Below the pieces are notes generated by a model, which worked only from the letters and a program-made list of their open reading frames with translations, was not told where the DNA came from and ran no database searches. A program made the position numbers and the translations under genes. Shown here one piece after another: positions 1-5,538 of a stretch of DNA of 8,674 nucleotides. Positions within the stretch are counted from its first letter, which is position 1. Each line of letters opens with the position of its first letter. The DNA comes from CAISDH01 sp964398805. GTDB taxonomy: Archaea > Micrarchaeota > Micrarchaeia > Micrarchaeales > Micrarchaeaceae. The stretch lies in the NCBI GenBank assembly GCA_964398805.1, contig CAYNNI010000022.1:1-8674 (forward strand). Reading direction: 5' to 3'.

Positions 1-22
1 ATCATCAAGCTTTGTGACATGC

Positions 23-47
23 TCCCGCCCCTGAAGGGCGTGGGCTT
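23..47 (-). repeat. Right-end-type hairpin, copy A
   Basis: Read on the minus strand, CGCCC pairs with GGGCG across a loop of about five bases. The stem extends by two further C-G pairs across a bulged A. The motif begins AAGCCCACG and is followed by GCATGTCAC. It matches copy B at 280-304 in 19 of 25 aligned positions. Confidence 0.5.
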
Positions 48-203
48 CCCGCTCCAAAGAATACCTGATGGATTCCCGGACAGGCTTGCGTTCGGGAGTG
101 CCCCTCCCATTCCACATCCGCACACGACCAATCCGGCTTTACGTTCACCGGCACATGCGGACATCCGTTTATACGAGGTTTCATGGAGCCTATCAGGTTT
201 GTG

Positions 204-221
204 GTTGATACTCCTATCAAC
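204..221. repeat. Perfect 7-bp stem-loop (GTTGATA/TATCAAC, 4-nt loop)
   Basis: GTTGATA at 204-210 is the exact reverse complement of TATCAAC at 215-221, with the loop CTCC between them. It sits at the 5' end of the minus-strand tnpB-tail-like ORF. It may be a subterminal hairpin of the decayed element or a local RNA structure. Neither flank has a T-run that would make it a convincing terminator. Confidence 0.5.
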
Positions 222-228
222 ATGAGAA

Positions 229-240
229 TTTATATCCTTT
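229..240 (-). promoter_or_regulatory. Possible TATA box read toward the element remnant
   Basis: On the minus strand the sequence reads AAAGGATATAAATT, which resembles an archaeal BRE/TATA element. With the usual spacing of about 26 bp, transcription would begin near 205, downstream of the ATG at 223. It would therefore produce a short RNA running through the hairpin at 47-23 rather than the ORF. The evidence is the motif alone. Confidence 0.22.
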
Positions 241-279
241 TTGTTGTCGTTATATGAAACCATATTCATCTCGCCCTCA

Positions 280-304
280 TCCAACCGCTAAAGCACGTGG
301 GCTT
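280..304 (-). repeat. Right-end-type hairpin, degenerate copy B
   Basis: On the minus strand the motif starts AAGCCCACG, like copy A, continues through GCTTTAGC, and ends GTTGGA. It aligns to copy A (47-23) without gaps, with 19 of 25 bases identical. Its own stem is weaker: CCA/TGG outside and GC/GC around the TTTA loop, with an imperfect middle. It lies 28 nt past the gatE stop in the same orientation as copy A, so it could be the other end of one short element or the end of a second insertion. Confidence 0.42.
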
Positions 305-331
305 TCTGCTCACGATTCTGTAATATCATTA

Positions 332-2200
332 TCACGAGCTCGTGCCTTTATTAAGCAGCGAGTTGAGTTCGCTGCCATCGATGCGCAGCCTGTCCTTGGC
401 CATTATCCTCTCGCGCAGCGCGTCCTTGCTCGGCTTGCCGCCGAGCTCCTTCCTCGCGCGCTCTACGAGCGCCTTCAGCGCGCCGCCTGTTATGCGCTGC
501 AGCGAAAGCTCTTCGGTCAGCTTCGCCACTGGCTTGTCACGCTTGGACAGCGCCGCGAGCAGCTCGCCTACCGCCTGCTTGGCTATCCTCCCCTTCGCGT
601 AAGAGTCGAAGAGCTCGAGCAGCCGGTCTTCGCTTATCGCATCGACCGCCACTCCCTGCCTGCGGAGCTCCGTGAACTTCTGCAGCAGCGTATTGGCGAC
701 GAAGTCCGGCTCGACCCCGCTTTTGTCAACCACGGTGTGGAAAAACTGCAGCCGCGGCGAGAGTACGAGCTGCTCCTCGAGCATGGCGTTCTTGATGAGA
801 GCGTGCAGGCGCGCCCTCTCCTTGTCGAGGTCGGGCGAGAGGCTCTCCGCGAGCGCGAGCATCTCGCTGGTCACGGCTACAGGCCTTATATCGGTTTCCG
901 GATACATGCGCGACCCGGTCGGGAGAGGCCTCAGGAAGCTCGTGGTGCAGCTCACGCTGTCGCGAACCGCGCGCGTCTCCTTGGGCACGCCCTGCATGGC
1001 GTAGCCCGCACGGTACGCCGCGAACTCCATGGCCTTCCTTGCGCTGGCGCCATCGCCTGCCACAAGCACGAACGCGTCGTTCGCGGCGATGCCCAGCTCC
1101 TTCTTCAGCGCGTTCATCTCGTCGCCGCCAATCTCGTACCTGCGCAGGTCCTCGTCGCTGTGTATTATGCCGTGGACGCCGGCCATCTTAGCGTAGTCGC
1201 TGATCTCCGTGCCCAGGCGCCTGTCCGGGTTTATTTCAAAGCCTAGCATGCCGTTGAAGCCGCGCAGCGCCAGCGCCAGCGCGATGCCCTTACGCTCTAT
1301 CTGGTCCCATATCACCTTCGCGCGAGTGTTCGCGAAGAGGTGCGTGACGTCTACGGGCCTGCCCACTTTCGCCTTCGCCTTTATGAGCGCGTCCCTTATC
1401 TCGAGGAGCTTCTGCTGGCGCAGCACCTCGTTCTCTATGAACCTGTCCATGGCGTCGAGCTCCTGCATGCCCTTTATCTCCACGCGCGCCCCGCCCTTTA
1501 TCGAGAGGTTGGTGTCCTGCCTTATCGAGCCTATTCCGCGCTGCGCCTTGCCGGTAAGGCGCAGCAGCGTCCCGAGATAGAGCGCAACAGCCTTTGCTGC
1601 CGCAGGACTCGGTATCGTCGGCGCGGTATCAATCTCTATGAGCGGTATGCCCAACCTGTTGGTGTCGTAGGCGATGCTCTCCGGATTTGCTGCTGCTATT
1701 CCGCTGGACTCCTCTTCAAGGAAGAGCGACGGCACCGCTACGCCTATGCCCTGCACGGTCACCTTGCCGTCAAGTGCGACCATGACCGTTCTTTGGAAGG
1801 CGCTGGGGTCGCTGCCGTCCACGACGTTCTTCCGCATCGGCTGCAGCTCGTCGACTATGCGCATGCGGAGCGCGTGCGCGAGCGAGAGCGCGATGCACAG
1901 CGCCTGCCTGTTGAGCTCGTGGGGCGGCTCCTCGTCTATGTCGACGAGGCACGTCTCGCCCGGAAAAACATTATAGAGGAAGCCTCGCTGCTTCTGCTCC
2001 TCGAACTGCGCGGAAACGTCGACGCTGCCGAGCTCGCCTGCGATTGCGCGCTGCCGGCGCATTATCACTGCGACGTGCGCCTTGTCCTGCTGCGCAGTGG
2101 AGCATGAGCAGAACAGCTTCTCGGGAGTGTCTATGCGCTGGTGCATCTCCAGCCCGCACATGAAGCCTATGCCCTTGTAGTAGCTCTCACTTTCCTGCAT
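332..2200 (-). CDS. gatE: Glutamyl-tRNA(Gln) amidotransferase subunit E
   Basis: GatE is the tRNA-binding and kinase/transamidase half of archaeal GatDE. It phosphorylates Glu on Glu-tRNA(Gln) and amidates it with ammonia from GatD, giving Gln-tRNA(Gln) in the cytosol. From the ATG the protein is 622 residues, normal for the family. The N-terminal GatB-like core is clear: GLEMHQRIDTPEKLFCSCS near the start, VFPGE, then SIRQDTNLS and RVEIKGMQELD at about 225-250. An AspRS-like (GAD) insertion follows at roughly 290-435, with LRGFNGMLG, GTEISDYAK, GVPKETRAV and RMYPETD. This insertion separates GatE from GatB. The rest is the helical YqeY-like tail used for tRNA recognition. ATG at 2200 overlaps the upstream membrane-protein gene by 14 nt; an in-frame GTG at 2209 would add three residues. 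It is the last gene of the operon. Confidence 0.97.
   Translation of the reverse strand: MQESESYYKGIGFMCGLEMHQRIDTPEKLFCSCSTAQQDKAHVAVIMRRQRAIAGELGSVDVSAQFEEQKQRGFLYNVFPGETCLVDIDEEPPHELNRQALCIALSLAHALRMRIVDELQPMRKNVVDGSDPSAFQRTVMVALDGKVTVQGIGVAVPSLFLEEESSGIAAANPESIAYDTNRLGIPLIEIDTAPTIPSPAAAKAVALYLGTLLRLTGKAQRGIGSIRQDTNLSIKGGARVEIKGMQELDAMDRFIENEVLRQQKLLEIRDALIKAKAKVGRPVDVTHLFANTRAKVIWDQIERKGIALALALRGFNGMLGFEINPDRRLGTEISDYAKMAGVHGIIHSDEDLRRYEIGGDEMNALKKELGIAANDAFVLVAGDGASARKAMEFAAYRAGYAMQGVPKETRAVRDSVSCTTSFLRPLPTGSRMYPETDIRPVAVTSEMLALAESLSPDLDKERARLHALIKNAMLEEQLVLSPRLQFFHTVVDKSGVEPDFVANTLLQKFTELRRQGVAVDAISEDRLLELFDSYAKGRIAKQAVGELLAALSKRDKPVAKLTEELSLQRITGGALKALVERARKELGGKPSKDALRERIMAKDRLRIDGSELNSLLNKGTSS
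333..344. repeat. 12-bp perfect palindrome at the gatE 3' end
   Basis: CACGAGCTCGTG is its own reverse complement. It encodes part of the last gatE codons and two bases of the TGA stop. It has no loop and no following T-run, so a terminator role is not supported. It may simply reflect coding sequence. Confidence 0.4.
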
Positions 2201-2561
2201 CGTTCCCACTCTGAGGCGCGCTCGGGGCGGCGCTCGCGTCCGAGGACATGATCTTGATTCCGATAAGGGTCAGCTTGTAGCCTATGCCTGCAAACAGTGC
2301 AAGGAACAGGACCGCGACGACGTCACCGCTGTAAAGGACGATGGGCACCTGCGCCATCAGCGAGCTCACGATCAGCCCGACTAGCGCCGAGGTCGAGATC
2401 TGCTCTGTCGTGTTCGGTGCCTGCGATTGGTGATAGGTGGCGTTCATCCTGCTGTTGATAGCCTGCAGCAGGCCCAAGTACAGGCCGTAGCCCAGGTACA
2501 GCGTCAAAAGCAGTATTGTCACGCCCACAAGGAGCAGCGCCATGCCCACGTCTTTGCTCAT
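2187..2561 (-). CDS. Small membrane protein encoded between gatD and gatE
   Basis: I do not recognise a family for this 124-residue protein. Three hydrophobic segments are visible: about 7-32 (VTILLLTLYLGYGLYLG), 58-78 and 80-104. A polar stretch at 33-57 contains two N-glycosylation sequons, N40-A-T and N50-T-T, fitting an extracytoplasmic loop. The C-terminal 20 residues are Ser/Ala/Pro-rich. It begins at ATG 2561, 8 nt after the gatD TAG, with a weak GGCGAG ribosome-binding sequence between them. The same frame stays open further upstream inside gatD, but that extension is Arg/Gln-rich out-of-frame gatD sequence and was excluded. Its end overlaps the gatE start by 14 nt, so it is almost certainly co-transcribed and perhaps translationally coupled. 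Any role with the amidotransferase is inference only. Confidence 0.8.
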   Translation of the reverse strand: MSKDVGMALLLVGVTILLLTLYLGYGLYLGLLQAINSRMNATYHQSQAPNTTEQISTSALVGLIVSSLMAQVPIVLYSGDVVAVLFLALFAGIGYKLTLIGIKIMSSDASAAPSAPQSGNDAGK

Positions 2562-2569
2562 TTTCTCGC

Positions 2570-3901
2570 CTATATCAGGAAAGTGCCATACTCGCTCCTT
2601 GCGCTGATCTCGCCGACGAGGTTCTTGTTCAGCAGTTCCCTGGCCTTCGCCTTGTCGTAGTTTCCAAGCAGCCAGCCGAGCTTCACCAGGGCGACCTCGG
2701 GAAGCATGTCCTCGCAGTACACCGCGCCCGCGCTGCTCAGGACGCGGAGGTTGCGGTAGACGTTTGGATGCACCCTGCCGTACAGGCACTGCGAGGTCAC
2801 GCCGACTATGACGCCCTTCTTTATCGCGCTTTCTATGCGCGGCGCGAACAGCAGCTCCTTGTGCACGCCAGAGGTGGATACGTGGCCAAGGCCGGTGCCC
2901 TCTATTATGAGGCCCTTGTAGCCTCTGTCAACGTAGAAGTCGATGATCCCGGGGTCTGCGTTCGGATAGCTCTTGACAAGCGCCACCTTGCCTTCGAAAT
3001 CTGTGCGCGGCGCGAACTTTGCGCCGGCGGCGCTTATCCTGTTGTATTTGTTGGCGTACTCTATCCCGGACTTGCTGACATAAGCTATTGGCTTGTCGTT
3101 GATGGGCCTGAACGCGTCCCTCCTTGAGGTGTGCATCTTCCTCGCGCGCGTCCCCCTTATGAACTGGCACCTGTCGTCGGAGCTGCTCGCGTGCATGCAC
3201 ACTCCGACCTCTGCGATGTCGGACTGCGCGGCTATCCTCACCGCACAATCGAGGTTGACGAAGGCGTCGCTGGACCCGCGGTCGCTGCTCCTCTGCGCGC
3301 CAGTGATCACGACAGGGGCATTGATTCCGCCGAGCATGAAGCTGAGCGCGGCGGAGGTGTAGTGCATCGTGTCGGTGCCCATTGTTATGACTACGCCGCG
3401 CGAGCCCGATGAGATTGCCTGCGCCGCGGCTTTGGCCATCTGCTGCCACTCGATGTATGACAGGTCCTCGCTGGCTACGCTGAACGGATTCTTTATCTCT
3501 ATGTTGGCCATGCCCTGCAGCTCCGGCACGACGTAGAGCAGCTCCTCGGGCTTCATCAGCATATAAACGCCGCCGGTCTTGTAGTCTATCTTGCTGCCGA
3601 TGGTTCCGCCGGTGTATACCAGCGTCACCTTTGGCTTGTCTGCGCTCGCTTTCAGGGCCATCCTCGGGAATTCCGAGGGCGCGATGCCCCTGCCGATGCG
3701 CTCTACCGCCGTGTCCTTGGCCAGCCTTATGCCTATGTTGTATCCGCTGTCGAGCTTAAGTATGAGTGTGCCGGGGTCTGCGACGTCGGTGCTCGGCATG
3801 AGCTCGCATTCGCTTTCCATGCCGCGGGCCTTGACGCGTATCCTGTCGCCTACGCTTATGCCCTTCCTCTTGAAAAGTGCCAGGAGCTCTTCGGAGTACA
3901 T
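2570..3901 (-). CDS. gatD: Glutamyl-tRNA(Gln) amidotransferase subunit D
   Basis: GatD is the asparaginase-like subunit that releases ammonia from Gln or Asn and channels it to GatE. The 443-residue length suits the family. Residues 1-85 form the N-terminal beta-barrel domain specific to GatD (GISVGDRIRVKARG, then LDSGYNIGIRL), absent from plain L-asparaginases. The asparaginase fold follows. All catalytic residues can be placed: Thr100 in YTGGTIGS, Thr176-Asp177 in MGTDTMHYT, and Lys255 in RARKMHT. They match the Thr/Thr-Asp/Lys set of type II asparaginases and of characterised GatD. The start is ATG 3901, with only 4 nt between it and the TAG of the upstream methylthiotransferase. Unusually, gatE is not directly next to it: a membrane-protein gene intervenes. 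Confidence 0.97.
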   Translation of the reverse strand: MYSEELLALFKRKGISVGDRIRVKARGMESECELMPSTDVADPGTLILKLDSGYNIGIRLAKDTAVERIGRGIAPSEFPRMALKASADKPKVTLVYTGGTIGSKIDYKTGGVYMLMKPEELLYVVPELQGMANIEIKNPFSVASEDLSYIEWQQMAKAAAQAISSGSRGVVITMGTDTMHYTSAALSFMLGGINAPVVITGAQRSSDRGSSDAFVNLDCAVRIAAQSDIAEVGVCMHASSSDDRCQFIRGTRARKMHTSRRDAFRPINDKPIAYVSKSGIEYANKYNRISAAGAKFAPRTDFEGKVALVKSYPNADPGIIDFYVDRGYKGLIIEGTGLGHVSTSGVHKELLFAPRIESAIKKGVIVGVTSQCLYGRVHPNVYRNLRVLSSAGAVYCEDMLPEVALVKLGWLLGNYDKAKARELLNKNLVGEISARSEYGTFLI

Positions 3902-3905
3902 GTGC

Positions 3906-5189
3906 CTACCCTAGCGTCGTGCCGTAGAGCACGTTCGCTGATGCGCCGGTTATGCGTACTTTGCAGCGCGATCCCAGCTCAAGAGCTGAATGCGCATCTT
4001 CCTTTCTTATAACTATCTGCCTGTAAGAGCGGTTCCTGCCGTTGAACGACCTGCGCGTCTCCTCCGTCAGGAGCGCATCGAAGTCCGCGTCGAGCAGCGA
4101 GCAGTTTGAATGGCGCTGCACAGCGCGCACCGCGCGCGTCATCTGCGCGCTCCGCTCGCTTACGAGCCCGTCCGCGAGCTGGCGCATCCTAGACGCGGGC
4201 GTGTTAGGCCTCGCGCTGAACTTGGATATGTTCGTGACCTCGGGCTTCGCTCGCCGTATCAGGTCGACGCTCCGGTCGAAATCGCTTTCCGTTTCGGAGG
4301 GAAACCCAACTATCATGTCGGTCTCGATCGCGATGCCGGGAATGGCCTTCCTCAGCGCGCTTACCTGCTGCTCGAAGCCTTCGGCGGAGTACCGCCTGCC
4401 CATCGCCTTGAGGACCGGGTCGCTTCCGGACTGCACTGGCAGGTGCACGAACTTGTAGAACTTGTCGCTCCTCATCGCGTCCGCGAATCCCTCGAGGCGC
4501 TCGCCGAGATGCTCCGGATTTATCATGCCCACGCGCACCATAAAGTCGCCGTCAAGCGCAGCTATGCTGCGCATCAGACTTGCGATGCTGCTCCCGGAGT
4601 CTTTGCCGTATGCGCCGGTGTCCTGCGCAGTCAGCTGTATCTCCTTTGCGCCGTTCGCGGCGCTGCATTTTATCGCGTCAAGAATGCGCGATTCCGAGAA
4701 GCTGTTCAGCGGGCCGCGCGCGATCCTTGTCTCGCAGAAGCTGCAGCTGCCGTTGCAGCCCTCGCTTATAGGAATCCTTGCGATGACGCCTCTGCCGGCG
4801 GTGAAGAAGCGCAGCCTGTCGAGCTTGGAGTAGCGCGAGTGCACGGTGCGCTTCCCTGAGAACGCGCTTTCCACAGCTTCCGCGATCATTGGTATGTTGC
4901 TCGGGGTAAGTATGCTTGCGTGAGGGGCGTACTTTTCCAGTAGGGCCCTGTTGGCGCCTGCCATACAGCCGGAGACCACGACCCTCTTTCCTGCCCGGTC
5001 CAGGTTGTTCAGCAGGTAAAGGATGCGCTGGGCGGTCTGCCTCTTGACAGTGCACGTGTTGATCACAGCGACGTCGGCCTCGTCAATGCTGCTTGCAATG
5101 CCTATGCCATGCTGCTTGAGAATGGATTCCATGATCGCGCCGTCCGCCTGGTTGAGCGTGCAGCCATAGGTTTTTATATGCGCTTGCAT
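3906..5189 (-). CDS. t6A tRNA methylthiotransferase (e-MtaB/CDKAL1 type)
   Basis: This radical-SAM enzyme adds a methylthio group to C2 of N6-threonylcarbamoyladenosine at tRNA position 37, giving ms2t6A, which steadies ANN-codon pairing. The 427 residues show the full MiaB-family layout. The N-terminal domain has the three auxiliary-cluster cysteines: C10 in KTYGCTLNQAD, C46 in NTCTVK and C75 in SGCMAG. The radical-SAM cluster is C145-x3-C149-x2-C152 in SEGCNGSCSFCETRIARG, the form typical of archaeal/eukaryotic e-MtaB rather than bacterial MiaB or RimO. HLPVQSGS and ETDMIVGFPSET lie around 249-301. A TRAM RNA-binding domain occupies about 363-425. It is first in the operon, starts at ATG 5189, and appears complete. 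The substrate assignment rests on family motifs. Confidence 0.93.
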   Translation of the reverse strand: MQAHIKTYGCTLNQADGAIMESILKQHGIGIASSIDEADVAVINTCTVKRQTAQRILYLLNNLDRAGKRVVVSGCMAGANRALLEKYAPHASILTPSNIPMIAEAVESAFSGKRTVHSRYSKLDRLRFFTAGRGVIARIPISEGCNGSCSFCETRIARGPLNSFSESRILDAIKCSAANGAKEIQLTAQDTGAYGKDSGSSIASLMRSIAALDGDFMVRVGMINPEHLGERLEGFADAMRSDKFYKFVHLPVQSGSDPVLKAMGRRYSAEGFEQQVSALRKAIPGIAIETDMIVGFPSETESDFDRSVDLIRRAKPEVTNISKFSARPNTPASRMRQLADGLVSERSAQMTRAVRAVQRHSNCSLLDADFDALLTEETRRSFNGRNRSYRQIVIRKEDAHSALELGSRCKVRITGASANVLYGTTLG

Positions 5190-5240
5190 AATATCATTGC
5201 TTGATGGATGCGCAGCATTTGTTATCGATAATGCGGCGCA

Positions 5241-5251
5241 GAATTATAAAC
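5241..5251. promoter_or_regulatory. TATA-like box shared by two divergent genes
   Basis: The plus strand reads GAATTATAAAC and the minus strand GTTTATAATTC, so an archaeal-type TATA element is readable both ways. Toward the minus-strand operon it predicts a start near 5221, about 30 nt before the methylthiotransferase ATG at 5189. Toward the plus strand it predicts a start near 5272, downstream of the GTG starts preferred for the zinc-protein gene. The plus-direction use is therefore doubtful; TTATCGATAA at 5222-5231 is an alternative for that gene. Confidence 0.4.
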
Positions 5252-5253
5252 GT

Positions 5254-5490
5254 GTGAGATGCGTGACGGTTTTGTGCGAACGCTGCAAGCGCGAGATATT
5301 CCGGTACGAGATGTGCAACTATTGCGGCAGGAGGATAGGCGACGAATGCGTGAAGAGCTCTCAGAAGCCTGAGAAGGTGGTAAGGCTTGTCATATGCAAG
5401 GACTGCTGGAGCGACATGAAGAAGAGGACCGCGTTCAAGAACAGGAAGAGCGCAGTGGCGATGGAGAGCCCCGCAGAGAGGGCGCAATAG
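5254..5490 (+). CDS. Small cysteine-rich zinc-binding protein, function unknown
   Basis: No named family is recognised. From GTG 5254 the product is 78 residues. The metal-binding layout is C8-x2-C11 (CERC), C21-x2-C24 (CNYCGRR), a single C32 and C48-x2-C51 (CKDCW). That is seven cysteines, suggesting two zinc sites as in treble-clef or cross-brace domains, with an eighth ligand either lost or non-Cys. The C-terminal part after about 54 is basic (KKRTAFKNRK) and probably disordered, which would suit nucleic-acid binding. The start is uncertain. An in-frame TTG at 5197 would add 19 residues of unlikely sequence spanning the TATA box. GTG 5263, preceded by a GTGA that could act as a weak ribosome-binding site, would give a 75-residue protein. 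The gene is divergent from the tRNA operon and ends 48 nt before ileS. Confidence 0.7.
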   Translation: MRCVTVLCERCKREIFRYEMCNYCGRRIGDECVKSSQKPEKVVRLVICKDCWSDMKKRTAFKNRKSAVAMESPAERAQ

Positions 5491-5538
5491 CTTAATAGCT
5501 TTATAGTCCTGAACAGGAATAGCTTGCCGTGGATCCTT
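5491..5538 (+). promoter_or_regulatory. ileS upstream region with TATA-like box
   Basis: The 48-nt gap after the zinc-protein stop contains TTAATAGCTTTATAG at 5492-5506, the most AT-rich spot nearby. A box centred near 5503 would place transcription start around 5529, giving a very short leader before ATG 5539. This suggests ileS can be transcribed on its own as well as by read-through. No T-box or attenuator-like structure was seen. Confidence 0.4.

Larger units (their letters stand above)
5..223 (-). pseudogene. 72-codon remnant resembling a TnpB C-terminal tail
   Basis: The reading frame opens at an ATG at 223, has an in-frame TAA three codons further upstream (232-230), and ends at TGA 7-5. 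The product is rich in Gly, Pro and Cys, and its last residues (GSPRPSGAGACHKA) are encoded by the right-end-like hairpin, as in the tails of many archaeal TnpB proteins. The RuvC-like catalytic core and the CxxC zinc ribbon that should precede such a tail are absent. The ORF is therefore either the truncated end of a transposon nuclease gene or a chance ORF across its 3' non-coding RNA region. I do not predict a functional protein. Confidence 0.33.
1..306 (-). mobile_element. Probable decayed IS200/IS605-family element or element end
   Basis: No intact gene lies here. On the minus strand the segment ends in a GC-rich stem-loop with a TTCA loop (44 to 22), followed by GCATGTCAC. From memory, this layout is typical of the right end of IS200/IS605 elements, where the tnpB 3' end and the omega-RNA scaffold overlap. 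A 72-codon ORF (223 to 5) runs through this hairpin, as tnpB tails often do. A related 25-nt hairpin sequence recurs at 304-280, only 28 nt after the gatE stop. The composition also looks more AT-rich around 220-280 than in the operon. I read this as a remnant or a non-autonomous derivative: no TnpA or TnpB catalytic domain is present. The true left boundary may lie outside the window. Confidence 0.42.

Noticed and set aside
1..331. tRNA gene or CRISPR repeats in the gene-free left flank
   Set aside because: No cloverleaf landmarks such as a T-loop GTTCRANYC context with matching acceptor ends were seen. There are only two related repeats, and they are degenerate, far apart and hairpin-like.
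333..344. CACGAGCTCGTG palindrome as a gatE terminator
   Set aside because: It has no loop, overlaps the last codons, and no T-run follows on the minus strand, so termination here is not supported.
254..1246. 330-codon plus-strand open frame opposite gatE
   Set aside because: It is antisense to the well-conserved gatE. Its product is Arg/Leu/Ala/His-rich without recognisable domains, as expected from a shadow of biased codons in the opposite strand.
332..2200. gatE as bacterial-type gatB
   Set aside because: The AspRS-like insertion at about 290-435, the overall length of about 620 residues and the partner gatD identify GatE.
2562..2789. N-terminal extension of the membrane-protein gene into gatD
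   Set aside because: The extra 76 codons lie entirely within gatD in another frame and give Arg/Gln/Gly-rich sequence. The ATG at 2561 gives a normal membrane protein right after the gatD stop.
2570..3901. gatD as a stand-alone L-asparaginase
   Set aside because: The N-terminal GatD barrel domain is present and gatE lies in the same operon, so the amidotransferase subunit is the better call.
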